From an uncultured Pelagibacteraceae bacterium (lineage in GTDB: Bacteria > Pseudomonadota > Alphaproteobacteria > Pelagibacterales > Pelagibacteraceae), in the NCBI GenBank assembly GCA_902539195.1, contig CACBHZ010000002.1, positions 1 through 64,000 of the forward strand: a DNA stretch of 64,000 nucleotides. Reading direction: 5' to 3'. This document shows, piece by piece, positions 39,361 through 50,800 of this stretch. Position 1 is the first letter of the stretch. The number at the start of each line of letters is the position of its first letter. The translations under genes were made by a program, and so were the position numbers. Under the pieces are notes generated by a model that worked only from the letters and a program-made list of their open reading frames with translations, was not told the DNA's origin and did not search any database.

Positions 39361-42237
39361 ATGCTTAAAAAGATACTTATTAAGGGCGCAAAAGAGCACA
39401 ATTTAAAGAATATTTCACTAGAGATTCCTAAAGACAAATTTGTTGTAATTACAGGTCTATCTGGATCGGGAAAATCATCATTAGCATTTGATACTGTTTA
39501 TGCAGAAGGTCAAAGACGATATGTTGAAAGTTTATCTGCATACGCAAGACAGTTTTTAGACAAAATGAAAAAACCAAATGTAGATTTAATCGAAGGTTTG
39601 AGTCCAGCAATTTCAATAGAACAAAAAAATACTTCTAAAAATCCAAGATCAACAGTTGCAACTGTAACCGAAATATACGATTACATGAGAGTACTTTATG
39701 CAAGAGCTGGAATACCCTACTCTCCATTCACTGGTAAACCAATTACTTCACAAACTATTAGTCAAATTGTTGATAAGATTAAGGAATTGCCAAAAAAATC
39801 TACCATATATTTATATGCACCAGTCGTACGAGGACGTAAAGGTGAATACAAAAAAGATATATTAGGATACAAAAAAAGAGGTTTTAGAAAAATCAAAGTT
39901 GATGACCAATTGTACGATATTGAAAGTGTTCCAGAATTAAATAAAAAACTTAAACACGATATTTCAATCTTAGTTGATAGAATTGTAATAAATTCCTCAT
40001 TAGGAAATAGATTAGCTGAAAGTGTTGAAACAGCTGTTAATTTAGCAAATGGATTACTTTTTGTTGAATATGAAAATGAAACACTTCCAAAAAAATACAG
40101 AAAAATTGAAAAATTAATTTTCTCTACCAAATTTGCTTGTCCTGAAAGTGGTTTTACTATTGAAGAAATTGAACCAAGACTTTTTTCATTTAACAGTCCT
40201 TATGGAGCTTGTGAAGAATGCGAAGGTATTGGAATGAAATTAAATGTTGATCCAAATTTAGTTGTTCCAAATGAAAAAAAATCTATAGCAGATGGCGCTA
40301 TAGAACCTTGGGCAAAATCTACATCAATGTATTACGCTCAAACATTAGCATCTTTATCTAAACATTATGGTTTTTCATTAGATGATAAATGGTCAAAACT
40401 ACCAAAAAAAATTAAGGATGTAATTTTGTATGGATCTGATGATGAAGAAATTAAATTTACTTATGACGATGGCTATGAGAAGTATTCGCATAAAAAAACT
40501 TTTGAAGGTGTTGTCAATAATTTAGAGAGAAGATATTTAGAAACAGATAGCGATTGGAAAAGAGAAGAAATTGCTCAATATCAATCTGATACAAAATGTG
40601 AAAGATGCAATGGTTATCGATTAAAAGATGAAGCTCTGTGCGTTAAAATAAATGAATTAAACATAAGCCAAGTTACAGAAAAATCAATTTTTGATGCTAA
40701 GGAATGGTTTAGATCTTTAGAAGTTAAATTAGACAAAAGACAAATTAAAATTGCTCAACATATATTAAAAGAAATTAATGAACGTTTAGATTTTCTTTTA
40801 AATGTTGGTCTTGATTATTTAACTTTATCTAGAGAGTCTGGAACATTATCTGGTGGTGAAGCACAAAGAATTAGACTAGCTTCACAAATAGGATCAGGTT
40901 TAACTGGAGTTCTATACGTTTTAGATGAACCATCAATTGGTTTACATCAAAAAGATAATGTTAAGCTTATAGATGCATTAAAAAGATTAAGAGACTTAGG
41001 CAATACTGTTATTGTTGTTGAGCACGATACAGAAACAATGGAGAATGCGGATCATATAATAGATTTAGGACCTGAAGCTGGAAACAAAGGTGGAGAAATT
41101 GTTGCTGAAGGTACATATGAGCAAATTTTAAAAAATGATAAAAGTATTACTGGAAGATATTTATCAAATAAGAGTTTCATACCTATTCCAAAAAATAGAA
41201 GACTTGCAAAAAATGGTAGATTTTTAGAAATCAATGGTGCATCAGGAAATAATTTAAATAACGTAAATTTAAAAATACCTTTAGGTAGTTTCACCTGTGT
41301 TACAGGTGTATCTGGAAGTGGTAAATCAACTTTGATTCTTCAAACTTTATACAATGCATTAAATCTTACTTTGAATAATAATAAGTCTAGAAAAATTCCT
41401 CAGCCATTTAGAGGATTTAAAGGAATAGAATTAATTGATAAAGTTATAGATATTGATCAATCACCTATTGGAAGAACTCCTAGATCAAATCCTGCTACAT
41501 ATACTGGAGCTTTTGGTCCTATCAGAGACTGGTTTACCAATTTACCTGAAGCAAAAAGTAGAGGCTATAAACCTGGAAGATTTTCTTTCAATGTAAAGGG
41601 TGGAAGATGTGAAGCATGTGAAGGAGATGGTGTAATTACTTACGAAATGCACTTTCTTCCTGATGTTTACATAACATGCGATGAATGCAAAGGCACTAGA
41701 TACAACAGAGAAACATTAGAGATTAAATTCAAAGATAAAAGTATCGCAGATGTTTTAAATATGACTGTTGATGAAGGATGTGAGTATTTTGAAAATATTT
41801 CAAACATCAAAACTAAACTTTTAACTTTAAAGAAAGTTGGTCTTGGTTACATAAAAATTGGTCAGCAAGCTACAACTCTATCCGGTGGAGAGGCTCAGCG
41901 TATTAAGCTTGCAAAAGAATTATCTAAAAGGTCTACAGGAAGAACAATGTATATATTAGATGAACCAACTACTGGATTACATCAACATGATATAAAAAAA
42001 CTTTTGGAAATATTGCACACCTTTGTTGCAACGGGTAATTCAGTTGTAGTTATTGAGCATAATTTAGATGTTATTAAAACTGCCGATTATATTGTAGATA
42101 TGGGACCCGAGGGTGGTGTTAAAGGCGGAAATATTATTGCCGAAGGCAAACCCGAGGAAGTTGCAAAAGTGAAAGATAGCTATACAGGTAAATTTTTAAA
42201 GCCTTTATTAGATACAAAATTTAAAAAAACCGCTTAA
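39361..42237 (+). CDS. uvrA: Excinuclease ABC subunit A
   Basis: [52 protein letters not shown]; two ABC signatures, Cys-rich Zn motifs. Confidence 0.98.
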   Translation: MLKKILIKGAKEHNLKNISLEIPKDKFVVITGLSGSGKSSLAFDTVYAEGQRRYVESLSAYARQFLDKMKKPNVDLIEGLSPAISIEQKNTSKNPRSTVATVTEIYDYMRVLYARAGIPYSPFTGKPITSQTISQIVDKIKELPKKSTIYLYAPVVRGRKGEYKKDILGYKKRGFRKIKVDDQLYDIESVPELNKKLKHDISILVDRIVINSSLGNRLAESVETAVNLANGLLFVEYENETLPKKYRKIEKLIFSTKFACPESGFTIEEIEPRLFSFNSPYGACEECEGIGMKLNVDPNLVVPNEKKSIADGAIEPWAKSTSMYYAQTLASLSKHYGFSLDDKWSKLPKKIKDVILYGSDDEEIKFTYDDGYEKYSHKKTFEGVVNNLERRYLETDSDWKREEIAQYQSDTKCERCNGYRLKDEALCVKINELNISQVTEKSIFDAKEWFRSLEVKLDKRQIKIAQHILKEINERLDFLLNVGLDYLTLSRESGTLSGGEAQRIRLASQIGSGLTGVLYVLDEPSIGLHQKDNVKLIDALKRLRDLGNTVIVVEHDTETMENADHIIDLGPEAGNKGGEIVAEGTYEQILKNDKSITGRYLSNKSFIPIPKNRRLAKNGRFLEINGASGNNLNNVNLKIPLGSFTCVTGVSGSGKSTLILQTLYNALNLTLNNNKSRKIPQPFRGFKGIELIDKVIDIDQSPIGRTPRSNPATYTGAFGPIRDWFTNLPEAKSRGYKPGRFSFNVKGGRCEACEGDGVITYEMHFLPDVYITCDECKGTRYNRETLEIKFKDKSIADVLNMTVDEGCEYFENISNIKTKLLTLKKVGLGYIKIGQQATTLSGGEAQRIKLAKELSKRSTGRTMYILDEPTTGLHQHDIKKLLEILHTFVATGNSVVVIEHNLDVIKTADYIVDMGPEGGVKGGNIIAEGKPEEVAKVKDSYTGKFLKPLLDTKFKKTA

Positions 42238-42272
42238 TCTTTATAGAAAAATAATATAAAATCATCTTACAG

Positions 42273-42875
42273 ATGACTTCCATATTACAATCATTATCAA
42301 AAACTGTTCATTTATCATTAGTTATTGCAACATTACTATTCATTGGTCTTTACATCGGTAATGGTGGATTTGATTTTGATGTTTTATTTTGGAGCTGGTT
42401 ATTAAGATATGTACATGTAACTGTAAGTATTATGTGGATTGGTTTACTTTGGTATTTCAATTTTGTTCAAATTCCTAACATGGCTAAAATTCCAGACGAA
42501 CAAAAACCAGCAATAGGCAAAGTTATAGCTCCAGCAGCATTATTTTGGTTTAGATGGGCAGCGCTATTTACAATCATATCAGGATTATTATTAGCCTATT
42601 TTAATGGATACGTTCATCAAGCGATGACATTAGGAATTGGATCAGGTGGCGGAAAAAATACTGCAATAGGAATTGGAATGTGGTTAGGATTAATAATGGC
42701 ATTCAATGTTTGGTTTGTTATATGGCCAAATCAAAAAAGAGCTTTAGGTATGGTTGAGTGTGAACCAGAAGTTAAAGCTAAATCAGCAAAGACTGCAATG
42801 CTATTTTCTAGAACAAATACACTTTTATCCTTACCAATGTTGTTAACAATGGTAGCAGCACAAAACCTTTATTAA
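42273..42875 (+). CDS. PuuD/urate-oxidase-N-like membrane protein
   Basis: WLLRYVHVTVSIMWIGLLWYFNFVQIPNM; WFRWAALFTIISGLLLAYF; no cytochrome c CXXCH motif. Confidence 0.75.
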   Translation: MTSILQSLSKTVHLSLVIATLLFIGLYIGNGGFDFDVLFWSWLLRYVHVTVSIMWIGLLWYFNFVQIPNMAKIPDEQKPAIGKVIAPAALFWFRWAALFTIISGLLLAYFNGYVHQAMTLGIGSGGGKNTAIGIGMWLGLIMAFNVWFVIWPNQKRALGMVECEPEVKAKSAKTAMLFSRTNTLLSLPMLLTMVAAQNLY

Positions 42876-43769
42876 TTATTCTTTTTCTTCCTTAACAATT
42901 GTTCTTTGGCTAACTTTTAAAGAGACTAGTACTGGGTTTGCAATATAAATTGATGAGTAAGTTCCAAAAATTACTCCCAATATCATTGCTAAAGAAAATC
43001 CTTTTAATATTTCACCACCAAAAATAAATATAGATAAAAGTGCCAACAATGTAGTAACTGAAGTTATTATTGTTCGTGATAAAGTTTCATTTATTGAGAT
43101 ATTTGTAAGTTCAAATATTTTAACATCTGCATATTTACGCAAATTTTCTCTAACTCTATCAAATATTACAACTGTATCATTCATTGAATATCCAACTATT
43201 GTTAAAACAGCTGCAACGATAGAAAGATTGATTTCTAATGAAAATACAGAAAATACTCCTAATGTAATTATAACGTCATGAAATAAAGCTAAAATAGCTC
43301 CAAGACTAAATTGCCACTCAAATCTGATCCATATATATAAAAGCATAGCTGCCAAAGATAAAGCTATCGCAATTACACCTGATCTCAAAAGTTCTGCACT
43401 AACTTTTGGCCCAACATTTTCTACTCTTCTAAAATCAACCGTACCTATCGAATTTGATAGAATAGTTTTTATCTCTTCTATAAATTGTGGGTCATTTGAA
43501 TTTTGTTTTTCAAATTTAACTACAAAATCTGTTTCATTTCCAAAATTTTTAACTGAAACATCACCAAGATTCATTTGATTAAAACTATCTCTTATTTTTG
43601 TGATATTAGCAGAAGATGTGTCAGTCCTTAGCTCTATTAAAGTACCCCCTTTAAAATCAACACCAAAATTCAATCCTTTAAAAACTAAGAAAACTAAGGA
43701 AGCAATAATTAATATACCTGAAAGTATATTAAAACTTTTATAAAACTTATTAAAATAGATTGTTTTCAT
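42876..43769 (-). CDS. secF: Protein translocase subunit SecF
   Basis: FKGLNFGVDFKGGTLIELR; VVIFDRVRENLRKY. Confidence 0.97.
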   Translation of the reverse strand: MKTIYFNKFYKSFNILSGILIIASLVFLVFKGLNFGVDFKGGTLIELRTDTSSANITKIRDSFNQMNLGDVSVKNFGNETDFVVKFEKQNSNDPQFIEEIKTILSNSIGTVDFRRVENVGPKVSAELLRSGVIAIALSLAAMLLYIWIRFEWQFSLGAILALFHDVIITLGVFSVFSLEINLSIVAAVLTIVGYSMNDTVVIFDRVRENLRKYADVKIFELTNISINETLSRTIITSVTTLLALLSIFIFGGEILKGFSLAMILGVIFGTYSSIYIANPVLVSLKVSQRTIVKEEKE

Positions 43770-45322
43770 TATATAAGCTTTTCCTTATGTTTATTTTTGA
43801 TGACATAGTAAGCAGTAATCAAACGAGCAATGAAATATACTGAAAATAGTGTTGTAAGTATTCCAACTCCAAGCGTTATAGAAAAGCCTTTGATTGGACC
43901 TGATCCCATGAAAAAAAGGATTACTGCAGCGATTAAGGTTGTAATATTGGCATCTAAAATTGTTGTTCGTGATTTTGTATAACCAGAATCAAAAGCTACA
44001 ATTGAATTATTTTCATTTTTTAATTCTTCTTTAATTCTCTCAAAAATTAAAACATTTGCATCAACAGCCATACCTACTGTTAAAATAATACCTGCAATTC
44101 CAGGGAGTGTAAGAGTTGCTTCAAATAATGTTAGAATACCGACTAATAAAAATAAATTAGAAATTAAGGCTAAGTTAGCAATTAAGCCAAAAAATCTATA
44201 TTTATAAAACATAAAAGCAACGACTAAGATAAATCCTATTATCAATGACATAATTCCTGCATTAATTGAATCTTTTCCAAGGTCGGGACCTACAGTTCTT
44301 TCTTCAATAATATTAAGTGGAGCCGGCAAAGCACCTGATCTTAATAGTAAAGCTAAATCTGTTGCTGATTGAAAGGTGAAATTACCAGATATCTGTCCAT
44401 TTCCTCCAATAATTGGTTCTCTGACTTCAGGAGCGCTAATAATTTTTCCATCCAAAACAATTGCCAACCTTTTTCCAACACCATTTGAAGTCGCCTTACC
44501 AAACTTTTTTGCTCCTACCCTATCCAAACTAAATGAAACAACTGTCTCATTTGTTTGATTATTCATAGTGGGCTTAGCATCCATAAGATTATCACCACTT
44601 AAAACAATTCGTTTACTAACAATCGCTTCACTAGTGCCATCCTCAAAAGAAAGTTTTTCTGTTCCAAATGATTCTTCAGAGCTGCTGGATATAAATTGAA
44701 ATGTTAAGTTTGCTGTTTTACCTAATAAAGATTTAATTCTACCAGGATCATCTAGTCCTGGTAACTCAACAAGAATTCTATCATTACCTCTTTTTAAAAT
44801 ATTTGGCTCATTAGTTCCTACTTCATCAACTCTTCTTCTTACAATTTCAATTGCTTGATCTAATGAAGAATTTTTTAACAATACCAATCCATAGTCAGAA
44901 AATTCTAACTTGAATGATGTATCCATGTTTTCAATGTTAAATTGATGCGATTTGTATTGTTGAAAATATGGATTTATCTCACTTTCATCATCATCTAATA
45001 GAGATTTAACTTCCTCAATTTTAGAATTTTCAACATCAAATATAATTGACTTATCCTCTATTACAAAATTTCTAACCTTAATATTTTTATCTTTGAAAAA
45101 TTTTTTAAACTCTAAGACTTTACTTTGCAATCTTTGAGTAATGACTGGTTCGTTATCTATTTCTAATAATAAATAAGAACCACCTTGTAGATCTAATCCT
45201 AATTTTATATTTTTTGAGAAAAATTCATCATCAACTTTTGTAAAGTTGGAAATAGTAAAATATGAAATAATAAGTGTAAAAATTAAAACACTAAAAACTC
45301 TTAATTTAGAAAAATATAACAC
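43769..45322 (-). CDS. secD: Protein translocase subunit SecD
   Basis: KLGLDLQGGSYLLLEID; IILTVGMAVDANVLIFERIKEEL. Confidence 0.97.
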   Translation of the reverse strand: MLYFSKLRVFSVLIFTLIISYFTISNFTKVDDEFFSKNIKLGLDLQGGSYLLLEIDNEPVITQRLQSKVLEFKKFFKDKNIKVRNFVIEDKSIIFDVENSKIEEVKSLLDDDESEINPYFQQYKSHQFNIENMDTSFKLEFSDYGLVLLKNSSLDQAIEIVRRRVDEVGTNEPNILKRGNDRILVELPGLDDPGRIKSLLGKTANLTFQFISSSSEESFGTEKLSFEDGTSEAIVSKRIVLSGDNLMDAKPTMNNQTNETVVSFSLDRVGAKKFGKATSNGVGKRLAIVLDGKIISAPEVREPIIGGNGQISGNFTFQSATDLALLLRSGALPAPLNIIEERTVGPDLGKDSINAGIMSLIIGFILVVAFMFYKYRFFGLIANLALISNLFLLVGILTLFEATLTLPGIAGIILTVGMAVDANVLIFERIKEELKNENNSIVAFDSGYTKSRTTILDANITTLIAAVILFFMGSGPIKGFSITLGVGILTTLFSVYFIARLITAYYVIKNKHKEKLI

Positions 45323-45334
45323 TTCTGGAAGTTA

Positions 45335-45619
45335 TTATTTTTTTGGTTCAGCTTTAGTAACTAGTCCTTGTATTCCTGTAGCTCGAACAATTTCAACTTT
45401 AACATTATCAGCTATCATAACTTCTACTTTTTCAGTATCGATAACTCGTTCAACAGTGCCAACGATACCACCAGAAGTAATAACTTTATCTCCACGCTTT
45501 AAAGCTTCAACCATAGCTTTATGTTCTTTAACTTTCTTTTGCTGGGGTCTAATTAAGAAAAAGTAAAATATTACGAATATTAAAATTAGGGGTATAAATT
45601 GTCCAATTCCTGCGTCCAT
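45335..45619 (-). CDS. yajC: Preprotein translocase subunit YajC
   Basis: FYFFLIRPQQKKVKEHKAMVEALKRGDKVITSGGIVG. Confidence 0.96.
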   Translation of the reverse strand: MDAGIGQFIPLILIFVIFYFFLIRPQQKKVKEHKAMVEALKRGDKVITSGGIVGTVERVIDTEKVEVMIADNVKVEIVRATGIQGLVTKAEPKK

Positions 45620-45676
45620 GTTAAGTCCTTAAAAAGTTAACGATTATTTATACTATATACTTTTAGAAGACAACTC

Positions 45677-46936
45677 TTAATTGATACCTATTTTCTCCAT
45701 ATTGTTCATATATGGTCTTAGTTTTTCAGGAATAGTTATTGAACCATCCTCAGTTTGATAATTTTCTAATATCGCAATTAAAGTTCTACCAACGGCAAGT
45801 CCGCTCCCATTTAAAGTACCAACAAATTCATTTTCGTTATTATTATTTTTATATCTAGCTTTCATTCTTTTAGCCTGAAATGTTCCACATGAAGAACAGC
45901 TTGATATTTCTCTATATTTATTTTCAGATGGAAGCCAAACCTCTATGTCATAAGTTTTTTCTGCACTAAAACCCATATCACCAGTGCTTAAAATAATTTT
46001 TCTGTAAGGTAATTGTAAATCATCTAAAATTTTAGTTGCACAATTAGTCATTCTCTCTAGTTCTTCAATGCATTTATTATTTTCTACAATACTGACTAAT
46101 TCAACTTTATAAAATTGATGTTGTCTAATCATGCCCTTAGTGTCTTTACCATAACTTCCTGCTTCTTTTCTAAAACAAGGTGTTGATGCAACTAATCTCA
46201 TTGGCAATGATTTAAAATTTAATATCTGATTTTTAACCATATTAGTTAATATTACTTCAGCAGTAGGGATTAAAAACTTTCTATCATTTTTATCATCAAA
46301 CTTAATTTCGAATTGATCATTTTCAAATTTGGGCAATTGGCCAGTTCCAAACATAGTGTTGTCTGTAGCCATTAAAGGTGGAGAGATTTCAGTATAGCCA
46401 TTATTATTGACATGTGTATCAATCATAAAATTAGAAATTGCTCTTTCTAATGATGCTAATTTGTCTTTAACAAAAACAAATCTTGATCCAGTTGTTTTTG
46501 TTGCTAAATCAAAGTCTAACATATTCAGTTTTTCACCAATTTCATAATGAGATTTTGGTTTAAAACTCATTTCTTTAATTTCACCAGATTTTACAACCTC
46601 TTTATTGCTATTTTCATCCTTGCCTACGGGGACATCATTCAATGGTAAATTAGGAATATTACTTAATATCTGATCAAGTTGATCTTTAACATTTTTTTGA
46701 TTTTTACTTAAATCATCTATTTTATTTGAAATTTCTTTAGACTTTTCAAAAAGGGTTTCATCTTTAGATTTAGAAATAGATTTTTTTTCCATTTCTAATT
46801 TTTCTTTTTCTTGAATTAATTTTCTATTTTCTTCATCAAGATTTAATATTTGGTCAAAGTCTACATCAACGTTTCGATTTTTAATTGTATTTTTAAAATT
46901 ATCGATATCTTTTCTAATATCCTTAATATTGTGCAT
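45677..46936 (-). CDS. serS: Seryl-tRNA synthetase
   Basis: MRLVASTPCFRKEAGSYGKDTKGMIRQHQFYKVELV; FVGTLNGSGLAVGRTLIAILENYQ. Confidence 0.97.
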   Translation of the reverse strand: MHNIKDIRKDIDNFKNTIKNRNVDVDFDQILNLDEENRKLIQEKEKLEMEKKSISKSKDETLFEKSKEISNKIDDLSKNQKNVKDQLDQILSNIPNLPLNDVPVGKDENSNKEVVKSGEIKEMSFKPKSHYEIGEKLNMLDFDLATKTTGSRFVFVKDKLASLERAISNFMIDTHVNNNGYTEISPPLMATDNTMFGTGQLPKFENDQFEIKFDDKNDRKFLIPTAEVILTNMVKNQILNFKSLPMRLVASTPCFRKEAGSYGKDTKGMIRQHQFYKVELVSIVENNKCIEELERMTNCATKILDDLQLPYRKIILSTGDMGFSAEKTYDIEVWLPSENKYREISSCSSCGTFQAKRMKARYKNNNNENEFVGTLNGSGLAVGRTLIAILENYQTEDGSITIPEKLRPYMNNMEKIGIN

Positions 46937-47696
46937 TTCTCTCTTGAGCTTTCTTTTCGATAATATTTACAGAAAAAATTGATAATTCATATAAAATTAA
47001 CAAAGGTATTGCTAAACCTATTTGTGTAATTGGATCTGGTGGAGTTAATATTGCAGCAGCAGCAAATATTATTACAACGAAATATTTTCTTCTTTCTCTT
47101 AAATAAGTTGAATTTACAACTCCGATTCTTGCAAGCAAACTTAATACAACTGGTAGCTGAAAACTTAATCCAAATGCAAAAATTAACTTCATCACAAGAG
47201 ATAAATATTCATTTACTTTAGCTTCTAATTGAATTGGTAAGCTAGTTCCAAGTCCCGCACTTTCAAATGATAAAAAGAATTTAAATGCTAGTGGCATAAT
47301 TAGATAATAAACAAGCATACCTCCTAGTAAAAAAAGTATTGGTGTAATTACTAAGTAAGGCATAATTGCTTTCTTTTCATGAGTGTATAATCCTGGTGCA
47401 ATAAATTTCCAAATTTGAATAAGGATATATGGACTGGTCACAAAGAAAGCTGCAAAAAAAGAAACTTTAAGATATGTTAAAAATGTTTCTTGAAGAGCGG
47501 TAAAAATTAATCTTCTATCAACATTATCATCCTTTACAGCATTGGCATAAGGTTCAACTAAAAATCCATATATGTATTCAGAAAAATAGTAACAAACTAC
47601 AAATAATACTGCTAAGAAGATAAATGAATGTATTAGTCTTTGTCTTAATTCGGTAAGATGACTAATAAAACCTGTTTCTTTTTTTTTAGCTGTCAT
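46923..47696 (-). CDS. tatC: Sec-independent translocase TatC
   Basis: FISHLTELRQRLIHS; ALQETFLTYLKVSFFAAFF. Confidence 0.97.
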   Translation of the reverse strand: MTAKKKETGFISHLTELRQRLIHSFIFLAVLFVVCYYFSEYIYGFLVEPYANAVKDDNVDRRLIFTALQETFLTYLKVSFFAAFFVTSPYILIQIWKFIAPGLYTHEKKAIMPYLVITPILFLLGGMLVYYLIMPLAFKFFLSFESAGLGTSLPIQLEAKVNEYLSLVMKLIFAFGLSFQLPVVLSLLARIGVVNSTYLRERRKYFVVIIFAAAAILTPPDPITQIGLAIPLLILYELSIFSVNIIEKKAQERNAQY

Positions 47697-47922
47697 CTTT
47701 AGGCTTGTCCTCTTTCATGATTTCAGTGTTTTTTTTTAATTCTTCTTTTATTGAAACATCCGTTATTTCTGTAACTTGATTTTGAACATCTGAAAAATAT
47801 CTCTTAGCAGAACCTATCCATGATCCAACTTTTTTTAACATTACAGGAAAGTCTTTTGGACCTACAACTATTATTGCAATAGATACTATTATTAATATTT
47901 CAAACCAGCCGATCTGTGGCAT
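47686..47922 (-). CDS. tatB: Sec-independent translocase TatB
   Basis: MPQIGWFEILIIVSIAIIVVGPKDFPVMLKKVGSW. Confidence 0.92.
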   Translation of the reverse strand: MPQIGWFEILIIVSIAIIVVGPKDFPVMLKKVGSWIGSAKRYFSDVQNQVTEITDVSIKEELKKNTEIMKEDKPKDDS

Positions 47923-47925
47923 TGA

Positions 47926-48123
47926 TTACTCTTTTTTGTCTGAGTCTTGATTTTCAGAAATATTTTTTGGTTGGCTATCTTCTGTAGCATCTGTAGCCAT
48001 ACCTTTTTTAAAACTTTTAATTCCTTTAGCAACATCACCCATTAGACTAGAGATTTTACCTCTACCAAAAAGTAATACTACTAAAATTACTACAATAGCA
48101 ATTTGCCAAAATCCTATACTCAT
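47926..48123 (-). CDS. tatA: Sec-independent translocase TatA
   Basis: [42 protein letters not shown]. Confidence 0.95.
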   Translation of the reverse strand: MSIGFWQIAIVVILVVLLFGRGKISSLMGDVAKGIKSFKKGMATDATEDSQPKNISENQDSDKKE

Positions 48124-48165
48124 AATTACTTATAACCTTATAATTTTAGTTTTAAAACTATTATT

Positions 48166-48858
48166 TTATTTATCGTTATCGGTATTAAGAGTGCTATTAA
48201 GCATCTCATCTATATCAGAGTATATATTTTCCTTTTTATCCTCTTGTTTTTCTTTATAGAATTTGCCTGTTCCAAATATAGATGCATCTACACTAGATGT
48301 ATCAATAAGACCTGCGGTTCCTAATTCATCAACGGTTGGAAGATCTGACAATTTTTGGAGATTGAAATGACTTAAAAAGTCATCTGTTGTTCCATATTGA
48401 ATAGGTTTACCAGGGGCATCTTTTCGACCTTGAGGTCTAACCCAGTTCAATTCCATCAATATCTCAAGTGTATTATTTCCAAACGCAACTCCACGAATTT
48501 CTTCTATTTCAGCTCTAGTGACTGGTTGATGATAAACAATAATTGCAAGTGTTTCTATCGCAGCCTTTGATAATTTTTTTTCAACAGTTTTTTGTTGAGA
48601 CATTAATGAGGATAAATTTGGTGAAGTTCTAAAAGACCATTTATTGGATATACAGACTAAATTTATTCCACGATCAGAGTAAAAATTCTGAAGTTTTAGT
48701 AAAGATTTTTCAACATCTGTCTTTTTGGAAATTTTATTTTCAATAGTTTCAATATTTAAAGGCTCTGCAGCTGCAAAAACAATAGCCTCTATTTCTTTAT
48801 CGACATCACTTAATTTAGATGGAAATGATACAACATTATTTTTTTTTAATTTATTCAT
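48166..48858 (-). CDS. scpB: Segregation and condensation protein ScpB
   Basis: AAIETLAIIVYHQPVTRAEIEEIRGV. Confidence 0.94.
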   Translation of the reverse strand: MNKLKKNNVVSFPSKLSDVDKEIEAIVFAAAEPLNIETIENKISKKTDVEKSLLKLQNFYSDRGINLVCISNKWSFRTSPNLSSLMSQQKTVEKKLSKAAIETLAIIVYHQPVTRAEIEEIRGVAFGNNTLEILMELNWVRPQGRKDAPGKPIQYGTTDDFLSHFNLQKLSDLPTVDELGTAGLIDTSSVDASIFGTGKFYKEKQEDKKENIYSDIDEMLNSTLNTDNDK

Positions 48859-49589
48859 TAGATTTTTTTAATATATATATCCTCAAATAAATTATTTTGT
48901 TTAATAGATATATTGCCTTCTTTTGCAAGCTCTAAAGATCCAGCAAAAATTCCTGCATTACCAGTCTTACTTAAAGTTTTAGAGTTTCTAAAATTTTTTG
49001 GTATTAAATCAGTCATATTTTTCCAATCATTTAAATTATTGTAAAACTCTTTTATAACTTTAATACCTTCTTCAGTAGTAAATACTGGAAGTTTCGGAAT
49101 ATTCATTCTTTGAAAATCTTTTGTCATTACGATATTCGAATACATTTTTAATAATTCAAATAATGTTAAAGAATATTGAGAGTTATATATTGATCTCATT
49201 CCACTTTTTGAACCTCTCATAAAAATATCTTTGCCTAATCTTTTTCTACTCAACATCTGAGAAGACAATAATCTTATTAATTCCAGTTTTTTAAGTTGGA
49301 GTTTTAATTTTTCTGCCACTTCAAGTGCTTTAAATTCCTCTTCCTCTGTTTCTGGTAATAGTAGTTTAGATTTAAGATAAGTTAACCAAGTAGCCATTAA
49401 CAAATATTCTGAGGCCAATTCTAAATTTAAATTTTCAGTTTTTGTTATAAAATCATGAAATTGATCTGCTAATTTAGTGATTGATATATTTTCCAAATCT
49501 ACTTTTTGTGATTTTGCTAAATCTAAAAGTATTTCTAATGATCCAGAGTAATTACTAAGATCAACATTAAATTCTAAAGAATCACTCAT
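48858..49589 (-). CDS. scpA: Segregation and condensation protein ScpA
   Basis: NYSGSLEILLDLAKSQKVDLENISITKLADQF; YLLMATWLTYLKSKLLLP. Confidence 0.95.
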   Translation of the reverse strand: MSDSLEFNVDLSNYSGSLEILLDLAKSQKVDLENISITKLADQFHDFITKTENLNLELASEYLLMATWLTYLKSKLLLPETEEEEFKALEVAEKLKLQLKKLELIRLLSSQMLSRKRLGKDIFMRGSKSGMRSIYNSQYSLTLFELLKMYSNIVMTKDFQRMNIPKLPVFTTEEGIKVIKEFYNNLNDWKNMTDLIPKNFRNSKTLSKTGNAGIFAGSLELAKEGNISIKQNNLFEDIYIKKI

Positions 49590-49599
49590 GGTTTTAAAT

Positions 49600-50550
49600 T
49601 TAACTTATTATTTGAATTAATTTAGAAGTTTTTTTTACAATAAAATCATCGATATAAGGTGAATTTTGACCTACTACATTCATTTCGTTCATTTTTCCAT
49701 TGCAATGAAGCACCAAATTACAACCTGCACGAAAAGATTTAATAACGTTATTTTTTAAACTACCTTTAAGAGCACCCATAGAAATATCATCTGACATTAA
49801 TATTCCCTTGAATGATATTTCTTTTCTAATCATTTTTATGATTTCTTTAGAATGTGAAACGTTATTTATTGGGTCAAGTTTTTTAAACAACAAGTGACCG
49901 GTCATACCTAAAACAGATTTTTTTTTGGTAAATGGAAAAAAATCATATTTTTTAAGATACTTTAGATCTTTGTCTATGACTGGTAATTTATAATGACTAT
50001 CAACTTTAGCCAAACCATGACCTGGAAGATGTTTAATTACTGTGCCAACCCTATTTTTGTGAAATTTTTCGATAGATATATCGCCAATTTTAGACAGCGT
50101 TTTCTTATCATTTGAATAGGATCGATCACCTATAATTCTATGAGAATTATTTCGTCTTAAATCCAATACGGGTACTGTATTAACATTAATACCAATAAGT
50201 CTTAACAAATAAGATATTTGCTTCACATAAACATCGAAATAAATATCGAATTTTTTTTTATCTTTTGAATATAAATCACCAAAATATTTTGCACTAAAAA
50301 TTGAATTATCTATAAATTTTCTTAATCTGCTTACTCTTCCACCTTCTTCGTCAATTAGAATTGGATAGTTAGAGTTTTTAAATATTTTTTTAATCGAACC
50401 AGTTAATTTTTGAACTTGATTGATTGATTTAATATTTCTTGAAAAAAGGATTATACCCCATGGCTTATATTTTTTTAAAAAACTTACTTCACTTTTTTTT
50501 AAATTATGTCCACTAATGCCACATATAAAAGCTCTAGTTTTTTTAATCAT
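49600..50550 (-). CDS. nagZ: Beta-N-acetylhexosaminidase (GH3, NagZ-like)
   Basis: ILIDEEGGRVSRLRKF; VIKHLPGHGLAKVDSHYKLPVI; LMSDDISMGAL. Confidence 0.93.
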   Translation of the reverse strand: MIKKTRAFICGISGHNLKKSEVSFLKKYKPWGIILFSRNIKSINQVQKLTGSIKKIFKNSNYPILIDEEGGRVSRLRKFIDNSIFSAKYFGDLYSKDKKKFDIYFDVYVKQISYLLRLIGINVNTVPVLDLRRNNSHRIIGDRSYSNDKKTLSKIGDISIEKFHKNRVGTVIKHLPGHGLAKVDSHYKLPVIDKDLKYLKKYDFFPFTKKKSVLGMTGHLLFKKLDPINNVSHSKEIIKMIRKEISFKGILMSDDISMGALKGSLKNNVIKSFRAGCNLVLHCNGKMNEMNVVGQNSPYIDDFIVKKTSKLIQIIS

Positions 50551-50800
50551 TATATAACAATTCCCAAAAAGAATATTTTTTTGTGTTTTTATTTTTGTAT
50601 TCTACATATTCAATAATGTTGTCTGTGTCATTTTTAAGAATAAATAGATTATTTTCGTTAGATGATATTTTTTCATCAATACTTGAAACTGCTCTATATG
50701 ATTTCTTGTAATTGTCGTCTGAAAAATAATATCTTAGAGTAAAGAATAGAAAGAAAAATATAATTATTAAATAAAATAGATATTTGAGCTCTTTTAGCAT
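50543..50800 (-). CDS. Hypothetical small protein, N-terminal TM (between argS and nagZ)
   Basis: Open frame with start/stop overlaps to both neighbours; N-terminal hydrophobic segment. Confidence 0.6.
   Translation of the reverse strand: MLKELKYLFYLIIIFFFLFFTLRYYFSDDNYKKSYRAVSSIDEKISSNENNLFILKNDTDNIIEYVEYKNKNTKKYSFWELLYND

Noticed and set aside
39762-41294. Minus-strand ORFs inside uvrA
   Set aside because: Antisense shadow ORFs of a conserved gene.
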